A DNA stretch of 64,000 nt from Mycolicibacter nonchromogenicus (lineage in GTDB: Bacteria > Actinomycetota > Actinomycetes > Mycobacteriales > Mycobacteriaceae), in contig NZ_LQPI01000046.1 of NCBI RefSeq assembly GCF_002101775.1, positions 1 through 64,000 on the forward strand, written 5' to 3'. Below are positions 24,944 through 33,400 of this stretch, one piece after another. The translations under genes and the position numbers were made by a program. Below the pieces are notes generated by a model. That model was not told where the DNA came from and did not search any database. It saw nothing but the letters and a program-made list of their open reading frames with translations. Within the stretch, counting starts at the first letter, position 1; each line of letters begins with the position of its first letter.

Positions 24944-26611
24944 CTAGGCGCTCCCTTCGGCGATGCGCCGTACGGCTCTGATGAAAACGTCGATCTCTTC
25001 AAAGGTGTTGTAGAACGCGAACGACGGTCGCACGGTGGCCTCCAAGCCGTAGCGGCGCAGGATCGGCTGCGCGCAGTGGTGACCGGCACGCACCGCAATG
25101 CCCTCGGAGTTGAGTGCCTTGCCCACTTCCACCGGGTCGTGGCCGGCCAGCACGAACGACAACACGCTGGCCTTCTCGTCGGCGGTGCCCACGAGCCGCA
25201 CCCCGGGGATCTCGGCCAGGCGTGGTGTGGCGTACTCCAGCAGGGCGTGCTCATAGGCGGCGATGCGCTCAATGCCGACGCGTTCCACGTAGCGCAGGGC
25301 TTCGCCGAGGCCCACCGCGTCAGCGATGTTCCCGGTCCCCGCCTCGAACTTGTTGGGCGGTTCCTGATACAGCGAGCGTTCCAGGGTGACGTCGGCGATC
25401 ATGTTGCCTCCACCCTGCCACGGCGGCGTCTCGGCCAGCGCCTCTTCGGTGCCGTAGAGCACTCCGATCCCCGTGGGGCCGAAGATCTTGTGCCCGGAGA
25501 ACGCGAAGAAGTCCGCGCCCAGCGACTGCACGTCGATGGGGATGTGGGGAATCGACTGCGCCCCGTCGATCAGCACTCGAGCGCCGTAGCGGTGCCCGAG
25601 CTCGACGATGTCATGCACCGGGGTGACGGTGCCCAGCGCGTTGGAGACATGCGTGGCGGCAACGAGTTTGGTCCGCGGACCCAACAGATCTTCGAATTCG
25701 CCCAGCAGCAGGTTGCCCGCGTCGTCCACCGGCGCCACCTTCAGCACCGCCCCGGTCTTCTTCGAGATCAGCTGCCACGGAACGATATTCGCGTGGTGCT
25801 CCAGGTGGGTGATGACGATCTCGTCGCCGGGGCGCAGATTCTTGCCGCCCCAGGCATAGGCCACCAGGTTGATCGCCTCGGTGGTGCCGCGCACGAAGAC
25901 GATGTCCTCGCTGCGCGGCGCACCCACGAAGCGCCGCACAGTGTCACGGGCGTCTTCATAGGCGTCGGTGGCACGGGCTGCGAGCTCGTGTGCCGCCCGG
26001 TGGATGTTGGAGTTCTCGTGGGCGTAGAAGTACGACAGCCGGTCGATCACCGCCTGCGGCTTCTGCGTGGTGGCGGCGTTGTCGAACCAGATCAACGGCT
26101 TGCCGTTGACGGTCTCGCGCAGGATCGGGAAGTCCGCGCGTACCGCGTTGACGTCGAAGATCTCGTGTGAGTCCGGCACCGTCGGAGCCGGCTCGGCGGC
26201 CGGCACCCGATGCGACAGGAAGGCGTAGTTGGCCTCGTCACCACCGGCCGCCGGCACGGGGGTGCCGTGCCAATCCAGCTGCGGAACCGTCGGCGCACTC
26301 CCCGGCCAGCCGGGGGCCGACCCACGCGGTGCGACACCGACGACCCCGGCCGGGGAACCGGCCAGCACCCCGGGCGCCGTCGGCACGATGCCGCGCGGCA
26401 CCGCGAACGCGGAGAGATCGGCCAGGCCCGGCGGCAGCAGCCCGGACGCGTCGGGGACACCGCCCCGAGGCGCCACCGCGGTGGTCTGCGGCGGGGAGTC
26501 CGGGCCGGGTCCGCCGGCGGCGAACAGCTGGTTGGCCAGAACCTCCAGCTCAGCCGCGCTGATCGGCAGGTCGCCCCCGGTGCCTACCGGCCTGGGGTCA
26601 CTTGTACTCAT
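24944..26611 (-). CDS. Cysteine desulfurase with long disordered cargo-loading N-terminus
   Basis: A 555-residue SufS-type (class II) cysteine desulfurase that releases sulfane sulfur from cysteine. Residues 1 to about 150 are low-complexity, rich in Pro, Ala and Gly, and unlike SufS; the catalytic domain begins [13 protein letters not shown] at 152. PLP lysine is Lys375 ([11 protein letters not shown]) and the persulfide cysteine is Cys513 ([10 protein letters not shown]). The N-terminal extension is the hallmark of family 2A encapsulin cargo, where it threads the enzyme into the shell. Three spaced copies of a (A/V)PRG.xP motif occur at residues 46-53, 70-77 and 93-100. The gene overlaps the encapsulin stop by 14 bp. 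The role in sulfur storage comes from studies of cyanobacterial and other homologues. Confidence 0.95.
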   Translation of the reverse strand: MSTSDPRPVGTGGDLPISAAELEVLANQLFAAGGPGPDSPPQTTAVAPRGGVPDASGLLPPGLADLSAFAVPRGIVPTAPGVLAGSPAGVVGVAPRGSAPGWPGSAPTVPQLDWHGTPVPAAGGDEANYAFLSHRVPAAEPAPTVPDSHEIFDVNAVRADFPILRETVNGKPLIWFDNAATTQKPQAVIDRLSYFYAHENSNIHRAAHELAARATDAYEDARDTVRRFVGAPRSEDIVFVRGTTEAINLVAYAWGGKNLRPGDEIVITHLEHHANIVPWQLISKKTGAVLKVAPVDDAGNLLLGEFEDLLGPRTKLVAATHVSNALGTVTPVHDIVELGHRYGARVLIDGAQSIPHIPIDVQSLGADFFAFSGHKIFGPTGIGVLYGTEEALAETPPWQGGGNMIADVTLERSLYQEPPNKFEAGTGNIADAVGLGEALRYVERVGIERIAAYEHALLEYATPRLAEIPGVRLVGTADEKASVLSFVLAGHDPVEVGKALNSEGIAVRAGHHCAQPILRRYGLEATVRPSFAFYNTFEEIDVFIRAVRRIAEGSA

Positions 26612-27521
26612 GGAAACGGTCCACCGCGACGTCGTCGAGCACAGCGAGCGCATCATCGGTGAGAACGGCCAGCGAGTTGTACAGCGTGACCAGGTAGGAC
26701 GCGATCGCCGACCGGTTGATGCCGGTGAACCGGACCGACAGGCCCGGTGCCTGCTCGCCGACCAGGCCGGGCTGGAACAACCCGACGACGCCCTGACGCT
26801 CCTCGCCGGTGCGGATCAGCAGGAACTTGGTCTTGGAGTCCTCCACCGGCACCTTGTCGCTGGGCACGATCGGGATGCCGCGCCAGGTGATGAACTGTGC
26901 ACCGAACAGGTTCACCACCACCGGCGGCACCCCGCGGCGGGTGGCCTCGCGACCGAAGGCGGCCACCCCCAGCGGGTGGGTCAGGAAGAAACCGGGGGTC
27001 TTCCACACCTTGGTGATCAGCGAATCCAGGTCGTCGGGGGTGGGCGGGCCGGTCAGGGTGGAGATGGTCTGCTCCGGCGTGACTTGGGCCAACAGGCCGT
27101 ACTCGGGGTTGTTGACCAGTTCAAACTCCTGGCGTTCCTTGATGGTCTCGATGGTCAGCCGCAGCTGCTGTGCGATCTGGTCGTGCGGGCTGGAGTACAG
27201 GTCGGAGACCCGGGTGTGCACATCGAGCAGCGTCGAGATCGAACGCAGGGTGTACTCGCGGGGGCTGGTCTCGTAGTCCACGAACGTCTGCGGCAGTGGT
27301 TCTGCCGACCCGGCGCCCTGCTCGGCGGCAATGGCGACCTCGTTGGGGTTGACCACCCGGTTCACCCGGTAGATACCGGCCTCGACGGGGACCCAGTTCA
27401 GGAGGTGCAGCAGCCACCGCGGCGTGATGGTCGACAGCTGCGGGACGGTCTTCGTCGCATTGGCAAGCTGCCGTGCGGCGAGGTCCCCCAACGCCTGAGA
27501 TTCGTTCTGAGCGGACGTCAT
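26598..27521 (-). CDS. Family 2A encapsulin shell protein (MMP-I/SrpI-type)
   Basis: A 307-residue HK97-fold shell protein, close to the major membrane protein I (35 kDa antigen) of M. leprae in length and in its opening TSAQNESQALGDLAARQLAN. It has the extended N-terminal arm of family 2 encapsulins and no cyclic-nucleotide-binding insert, so it is 2A rather than 2B. Such shells package a cysteine desulfurase; crystalline or elemental sulfur storage has been reported for homologues. Start ATG 27521 has a near-perfect AGGAGGA 5 nt upstream; the frame is open 33 bp further, but the family start is clear. It is the first gene of a four-gene operon with the cargo enzyme, cysK and cysE. Confidence 0.96.
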   Translation of the reverse strand: MTSAQNESQALGDLAARQLANATKTVPQLSTITPRWLLHLLNWVPVEAGIYRVNRVVNPNEVAIAAEQGAGSAEPLPQTFVDYETSPREYTLRSISTLLDVHTRVSDLYSSPHDQIAQQLRLTIETIKERQEFELVNNPEYGLLAQVTPEQTISTLTGPPTPDDLDSLITKVWKTPGFFLTHPLGVAAFGREATRRGVPPVVVNLFGAQFITWRGIPIVPSDKVPVEDSKTKFLLIRTGEERQGVVGLFQPGLVGEQAPGLSVRFTGINRSAIASYLVTLYNSLAVLTDDALAVLDDVAVDRFHEYK

Positions 27522-27647
27522 TGCTTCCTCCTGATGAGTAACGGCGCCAATCATGGACTATCGTCCCGGTTTGCCCACCAGTTGCGCTCAGGGCGAATTG
27601 AAACCTCGCTGTTCGCGCTGCTGCGGTGCATGTCGTAGGGTATGCCT
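27522..27647. promoter_or_regulatory. Divergent promoter region between encapsulin operon and polycysteine leader
   Basis: On the plus strand TAGGGT (27636-27641) is a -10 placed 6 nt before ATG 27648, fitting a leaderless start. The minus-strand promoter of the encapsulin operon must also lie here; I cannot define its hexamers. No regulator-type palindrome is obvious. Confidence 0.5.
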
Positions 27648-27713
27648 ATGTCGAACATCACGCTGCCGCAGCCGCACGTTTCGTGCCGCCCTGCCGCGTG
27701 CTGTTGTTGTTGA
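27648..27713 (+). CDS. Leaderless small ORF ending in four Cys codons (cysteine attenuator leader)
   Basis: A 21-codon ORF from ATG 27648 to TGA 27711-27713 that ends SCRPAACCCC, five of its last nine residues being Cys. The -10 box TAGGGT lies 6 nt upstream, so the transcript should begin at the A of the ATG. This is the exact form of the polycysteine leaderless ORFs described in mycobacteria, where ribosomes stalling on Cys codons under low cysteine raise expression of the downstream operon. The gene downstream starts 91 nt after the stop. Too short for an ORF finder, but composition and promoter spacing make it convincing. Confidence 0.85.
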   Translation: MSNITLPQPHVSCRPAACCCC

Positions 27714-27804
27714 TCTTCTGACGCCCTGATTCCTCTGCGTCGCAGCCCGCCCTCTCTCGGCGAGATGCTGCCGTGCGCGCTTCAGACCAGAAAGTCGACT
27801 CGGC

Positions 27805-29103
27805 ATGACCGTTTCAACCCCCGTTCTTCCCCTGCTCGACACCGAACCCACGGTTTCCGTCCGCCGCCGGGTGCAGCCCCGTCCGGCCGTCGACATCGAC
27901 CGGATGACCCGCTATCACGGCGGCACGTATTCGCACACCGTGGACCGGATCGTGTTCACCGACGGAACGAGCGCGCGCACCGATCTGATTCGCCTGAACC
28001 CGGGCATCGCGGCGTACTCGCTGGACTTCCACGGCATCGCCCCCACGCGGCCGTCGCAGTACCGGATCGACACCTGGTCGGCGGTTCCGAACCTGCGTGC
28101 TGACGCCCGTGACCCCCGAGAGGTTCAGGTCGACTGGATCCTGCGCAACTCGGTTCCGCGGCTGACCACCGTCGAGTTGAGCCGTCGGCTGCGCGAGGCC
28201 GGACATCGGCTGGGCCGCGGCAACATCACCGAACATGAGGCGATTGCCGCCACCCAGGCCGCGATCTGGCGGTTGACCAACGGTCTGGAGCTGGACACTC
28301 GTGCCCGCACCGAACCGGTCCGGGTGCTGCGCGACGCCGACGGGGTGACCGTGGAGTTCGAAGAGGCCCTCGAGTTGGGCGGCTACACCGTCGAACTGCT
28401 CGCCGCCGGGCCGGTGACGGTGACGCTGCACAAATCCGACGACGGCCGTGCCTGGCGGGAGGTGAAGTCGTCGCGGCTGGCCGTTGAGACCACCGGCTCT
28501 CATCGCAAGGCGCTCGGCGTGGGCGCCACCGTCGGGGGGCACCGGTTCTACCGTCTGGCGGTGGCCGGGTCGGCGACCTCAGCCACCCTCGGCGATGTCG
28601 ACTTCGGGCTGCACGGCACCAGCACCTACCGCAATGCCGACCGCATCGTGGCACTCTACGGCTATCTGCTGGCCGGTGCGGCACGAGCGCGCACCACCGC
28701 ACCCGGATTGAACACCTCGGACGCCGTCCTGGCCGACGGTCTGGTGGGGCCGCTGCGCCTGTCGGTCGCAGACTCCGCGGAACTCAGCGCCGAGGGCGCG
28801 GTGCTGCTGGACGCCGACGGGAACGAGTTGACCGGTCCGGTGGAGCCGGGCAGCGTCTTCTACCTGCGTCCGCGCCCGGGCGCGGTGTCGGCGCGAGTGC
28901 GCGTCACGGTGCCCGGCACCGAAGACGGCTACGGCGGCCGGGTGCTCACCGGCATCGCCGGCGACCAGGAATCGCCGATGTTCACCCCGGTGGCACTGGC
29001 GGTGCCGGCCGCGCTGGTCGTCGACTTCGACCTGAGCTGGTCGCAACGGCGGGTCCTGCCGCACCGGTCCCGGCGGCCGCGGTCAGCAGCCCGATCCGCC
29101 TAG
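27805..29103 (+). CDS. Cysteine-free TQXA-domain protein
   Basis: A 432-residue protein with the TQXA motif (ITEHEAIAATQAAIWRLTNG, Thr150-Gln151). In surface adhesins with this domain the Gln forms a thioester with a Cys in an AYC-type motif; here that place reads AYSLDFHG with Ser72, and the whole protein contains no cysteine, so no thioester can form. There is no signal peptide, sortase site or membrane helix, so it is probably cytoplasmic. The C-terminal half looks like beta-rich repeats. It follows the polycysteine leader, which implies raised expression when cysteine is scarce, and sits back to back with the encapsulin operon. Function unknown. Confidence 0.8.
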   Translation: MTVSTPVLPLLDTEPTVSVRRRVQPRPAVDIDRMTRYHGGTYSHTVDRIVFTDGTSARTDLIRLNPGIAAYSLDFHGIAPTRPSQYRIDTWSAVPNLRADARDPREVQVDWILRNSVPRLTTVELSRRLREAGHRLGRGNITEHEAIAATQAAIWRLTNGLELDTRARTEPVRVLRDADGVTVEFEEALELGGYTVELLAAGPVTVTLHKSDDGRAWREVKSSRLAVETTGSHRKALGVGATVGGHRFYRLAVAGSATSATLGDVDFGLHGTSTYRNADRIVALYGYLLAGAARARTTAPGLNTSDAVLADGLVGPLRLSVADSAELSAEGAVLLDADGNELTGPVEPGSVFYLRPRPGAVSARVRVTVPGTEDGYGGRVLTGIAGDQESPMFTPVALAVPAALVVDFDLSWSQRRVLPHRSRRPRSAARSA

Positions 29104-30452
29104 GAGTCGGCCAGCGGCGGCAGTGCGGTGGAGTACAGCCAGGCCTGCCACAACGGCTGTAGCGGTTCGTCGGTGTATCCGGCGGCCAGCGCGGTGAAGT
29201 CTTCGGTGCCGGCGTTGCCGTGGCGGTAGCGCGACGTCCAGTCGCGCAGCAGCGTGAAGAAGGCGTCGTCGCCCAAGCGGCCGCGCAGCAGATGCAGCGT
29301 GAGCGCTCCGCGCTTGTACACCCGGTCGTCGAACATGTCGGCGGGCCCGGGATCGGCCAGCAGCAGATCCTGCGGCAGGCCTGCCAACTGCCGGTGGTAA
29401 CGCCGCGCCAACTGGTCGGCGCTGGACCCCCCGGCATGCTCGGACCACAGCCATTCGGCGTAGCAGGCGAACCCCTCGTGCAGCCAGATGTCACTCCAGC
29501 GCCGCAGGGTGACGCTGTTGCCGAACCATTGGTGGGCCAGTTCGTGGGCGATCAGCCGGGAAGATGCTCCGGTGCCGTCGCAGTGATTGGCCCCGAAGAT
29601 CGAAATCCCCTGTGCTTCAAGGGGTATCTCCAAGTCGTCGTCGGTCACCAGCACGGTGTAGCCGGCCGCCAGCGGGTAGGGGCTGAACAGGCGCACAAAC
29701 AGCTCCATCATCTGCGACTGTTGCGCGAAATCCCGTTCGAACTCCCTCTGCAGGCGCGCGGGCAGCACCGCGCGGATCGCCACCGCCGAGCCCGGCAGTC
29801 GGCGGGTCACATACCGGCCGATCTGCAGGGTGACCAGATAGGTCGGGGTGGGCTCGGCCTGCTCGTAAGTCCAGGTGGTGCGCGAGGCCTGGACCCGCCG
29901 CGACAGCAGCTCGCCGTTGGCCAGCGCGTAGTAGGGGCTGTCGGTGCTGATCTGGATCCGGTAGCTGGCCTTGGTGCAGGGGTGGTCGTCGCAGGGGAAC
30001 CACGACGGTGCGCCGTTGGGCTGCCCGGAGACCAGCGCCCCGTCGGACAGCTCCTCGAAACCCACTTCACCCCAGAGGGTTTCGCTGGGGCGCGGTGAAC
30101 CCGAGTACCGGACCACGATCACCAGTGCGGCACCGGTAGGCACCGTGGCGGCCAGCTTGATCCGCAGTTTGGCCGCTGAGGCCCAGAATCGGGCAGGTGG
30201 GCGACCGTTGACCCAGACCTTGGCCACCGACAGCGTCTCGGCCAGGTCCAGGCTGACCTCGCGCAGTGCGGACAGCGCGATCGCGGTGATGTTGGCGGTG
30301 CCCGAGAGCCGGTTACTGGCGACCTTGTATTCCAGATCGAGTTCGTAGCGCGAGACCCGGTAGCCACTGTTGCCGCTGTCGGGCAGATAGGGGTCTACGG
30401 CCGGCGCGGGGGCCTTGGCCGCCTTCGGCGGAGTCTTGGCGGGCTTGCTCAT
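29100..30452 (-). CDS. M1-family zinc aminopeptidase
   Basis: A 450-residue gluzincin, shorter than full M1 enzymes because it lacks the C-terminal ARM-repeat domain. The zinc site HELAHQWFG is at 303-311 with third ligand Glu326 in WLHEGFACYAEW. The exopeptidase motif GxMEN is replaced by IPLEAQGISIFG (276-287). The N-terminus is Lys/Pro/Ala-rich. It overlaps the polylysine-synthetase-like gene by 4 bp (ATGA), so the two are coupled. In Streptomyces, M1-type enzymes adjoining pls degrade epsilon-polylysine; a similar trimming or self-protection job is inferred here. Confidence 0.9.
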   Translation of the reverse strand: MSKPAKTPPKAAKAPAPAVDPYLPDSGNSGYRVSRYELDLEYKVASNRLSGTANITAIALSALREVSLDLAETLSVAKVWVNGRPPARFWASAAKLRIKLAATVPTGAALVIVVRYSGSPRPSETLWGEVGFEELSDGALVSGQPNGAPSWFPCDDHPCTKASYRIQISTDSPYYALANGELLSRRVQASRTTWTYEQAEPTPTYLVTLQIGRYVTRRLPGSAVAIRAVLPARLQREFERDFAQQSQMMELFVRLFSPYPLAAGYTVLVTDDDLEIPLEAQGISIFGANHCDGTGASSRLIAHELAHQWFGNSVTLRRWSDIWLHEGFACYAEWLWSEHAGGSSADQLARRYHRQLAGLPQDLLLADPGPADMFDDRVYKRGALTLHLLRGRLGDDAFFTLLRDWTSRYRHGNAGTEDFTALAAGYTDEPLQPLWQAWLYSTALPPLADS

Positions 30453-33400
30453 GCCGCGGGCTCCTGACTCGCGGGGGCCGACGCGCCGCGCTTTTTGCCC
30501 GGCACCAGCCACGGCGCAATCGGATTGCCCTGCCAGCGAGTGCCCGCCGGTACCTCGTCACCGCGCATCACCAGCGAAGCAGGCCCGACGGTGGCGCCGG
30601 CGCCCAGCCGGGCCGCGGGCAATGCCACACAGTTGGGTCCCAACGTGGCGCCGGCGTCCAGCGTGACGGTGTCCATCTGCATGATCCGGTCGTGGAACAG
30701 GTGGGTCTGCACCACACAGCCGCGGTTCACCGTCGCGCCGGGGGCCAGCGTCACCAGGTCGGCTTCGGGCAGCCAGTACGTCTCACACCACACGCCGCGG
30801 CCGATGCCGGCGCCGAGCGCGCGTAACCACAGATTCATCACCGGGGTACCGGTCGCGGCGCGGGCGAACCACGGGGCGGCAACTGTTTCGACGAAGGCGT
30901 CGGAGACCTCGTTGCGCCACACGAACGACGACCACAGCGGACGCTGTGCCGCCCGGATCCGCCCCACGATCAGCCACTTCGCGGCCACCGCACTCCCGCC
31001 GGCGACCGCTCCCGCGGCCAGTAGCGTCACGCCGCTGCCCAGGGCGGTCCAGCCATAGCCGTACTGCGTTGCCCCCCACTGCAACACGCCCAAGACCGCG
31101 GCACCGATCGCAAAGGTCACCATGACCGGGATCAGCCGGAAGGTCTCCATGACCGCCCGCATCAGCTTCAGAGCCAGCGGAGGGTCGAACGTTCGCTCGA
31201 CGTCGAGGTCGGCAGCCTTACGCCGCAGTCGCACCGGCGGGCTGCCCAGCCACGACGAGCCGGTCTTGGATTTGTGGGGTGCTGTCGACAGCACAGCCAC
31301 CAAGGAGTTGTCGGGAACCTGCCGGCCCGGCTGGGTGATCCCAGAATTGCCCAGGAACGCACGCCTGCCGATGGTGGCCGGCGCGACATGGATCCAGCCG
31401 CCGCCCAACTCGTAGGACGCCACCATGGTGTCGTCGGCGAGAAAGGCACCGTCGGCGATCGTGGTGAACTTCGGAATCACCAGCGCGGTCGAGATCTCGG
31501 TGCCACGGCCCACCTCGGCGCCCAGCAGGCGCAGCCACCACGGCGTGATCAGGCCCGCGTAGAGCGGGAAAAGGTATTCGCGTGCGGCGTCCATCAAGCG
31601 TTCGGTGGCCCACAGTTGCCAACCCACCCGGCTGCGCACGGGGTGGTAGCCGTCGCGCAGGCCGATCGACAACAGTCGCACCCCGATCACGGTCAGCGCG
31701 GCGTAGCCGAACATCGCGACCAGTGCGGCCGGCGGGATGCTCAGCACCGCCGGGCGGATCGCCTCGCCCAGGGTGGCGCAGTCACGGACCGCGTAGACCA
31801 GCACGGCCAATCCGGCGCCCAGCGCCAGCAGCGGGAGGGCGGCGAGCGCCAGCGATGTCAGCCCGTACACCGCGGCCCAGATCCGGCGCGGGGGCGGCCG
31901 GTGATCCGGCCAGGGGTGGTGTGCCTTACCGGATTTCACGGCCGGCGACCCGGTCCAGTACTGGCCCTTCTTCACCTCGCCGACCACCCCGGACCCGGGA
32001 GCGACATCGGCGTCCTTGCCGATCACAGCGCCGGGAAACAGCGTGGTGCGGGCCCCGATGGTGGCATCGTTGCCGACCGTCATCGGACCGACGTGGAATG
32101 CGTCGCCGTCGATCCAATGCCCGGCCAGGTCCACCTCCGGCTCGATGGAACACCGGTGGCCCAGCGTCAGCATCCCGGTCACCGGCGGGGCGGAGTGCAG
32201 ATCCACGCCCTCGCCGACCTTGTTACCCAGCGCCCGCGCGTAATACACCAGCCACGGTGCGCCGGACAGATTCTCGGCGCCACTGGCGGTGGCGAGCCGC
32301 TCGGCGATCCACACCCGCAGGTGCTCGGGGCCGCCGCGGCGATAGGTGCCCGGCCGCAGATTGGCAAGCAGTGCGCGCGCCCCCAGTGCGGCGATGCCCA
32401 TCCGGCCCAGCGGGGTCACGAACAGCACGAACGCGGCGATCACCCACCACCAGTTCAGTCCCACCAGCCAGGGCAGTGGGCGCACCGCCAGAACCACGTT
32501 GTTGAGCAACGCCAGCCACGTCACCCACTGCAACCCGGTCAGCGTGGCCAGCGGCACCGACAGCAGCACCTGCGCGGCTTGGGTCTGCCACGGTGTGGGC
32601 TCAATCGTGCGGGACGCGGCCTGCTCGTCGGGATCGCGCCGACCCATGTCGTCGAGAAACCCGGCTAGCGAGCCGAGTCGGGGACGGTCGTAGAGCTGGG
32701 CGACGGTGGTCTGCGGGTAGCGCTGCCGCACCGCGGCCACCAGCTGTGCGGCCTGCAGCGATCCGCCGCCGAGCGCGAAGAAGTCGGCCTGCTCGTCGTC
32801 GACGGGAGCGCCCAGGACGTCGCGCCACAGTCCGGCCAGCCAGCCCAGCGTGCTGTCCGGGTCGGCCCCGAGAACTCCGCCGGGCAGGGCACCCGGCTCC
32901 GGTCCCACCGGCCAGGGCAGCGCATCGCGGTCCACCTTGCCCGACGTCCGGGTGGGCAGTTCGTCGACCAGCACCAGCCGGGGCACCAGCGCGGCGGGCA
33001 GTTGCCGGCCCAGTGCGGCGCGCGCGGCCTCCAGATCGAAGTCCGGATCGGTGCTGACCAGGTAACCGACCAGCAGGGGGCTCCCGGTGGCGCTGGTCCG
33101 CACCGCCGCCGCAGCGCCGCTGACCCCGGGAAGTGTCACCAGGGCGCTGTCCACCTCACCCAGCTCGATGCGCCGGCCGCCGACCTTGACCTGGTCATCG
33201 GCTCGGCCGCAGAACACCAGCCCGTCGGCGTCCAGTCGCACCAGATCGCCGCTGCGGTAAGCCCGCGGCCATCCCAGCGCCGGCAACGGCGCGTACTTCT
33301 CGGCGTCGCGGTCGGGGTCCAGGTAGCGGCCCAGCCCGGCGCCGCCGATCACCAGCTCGCCCACCTCGCCGGTGGCCACCGGCGTCTCATCGGGGCCGAG

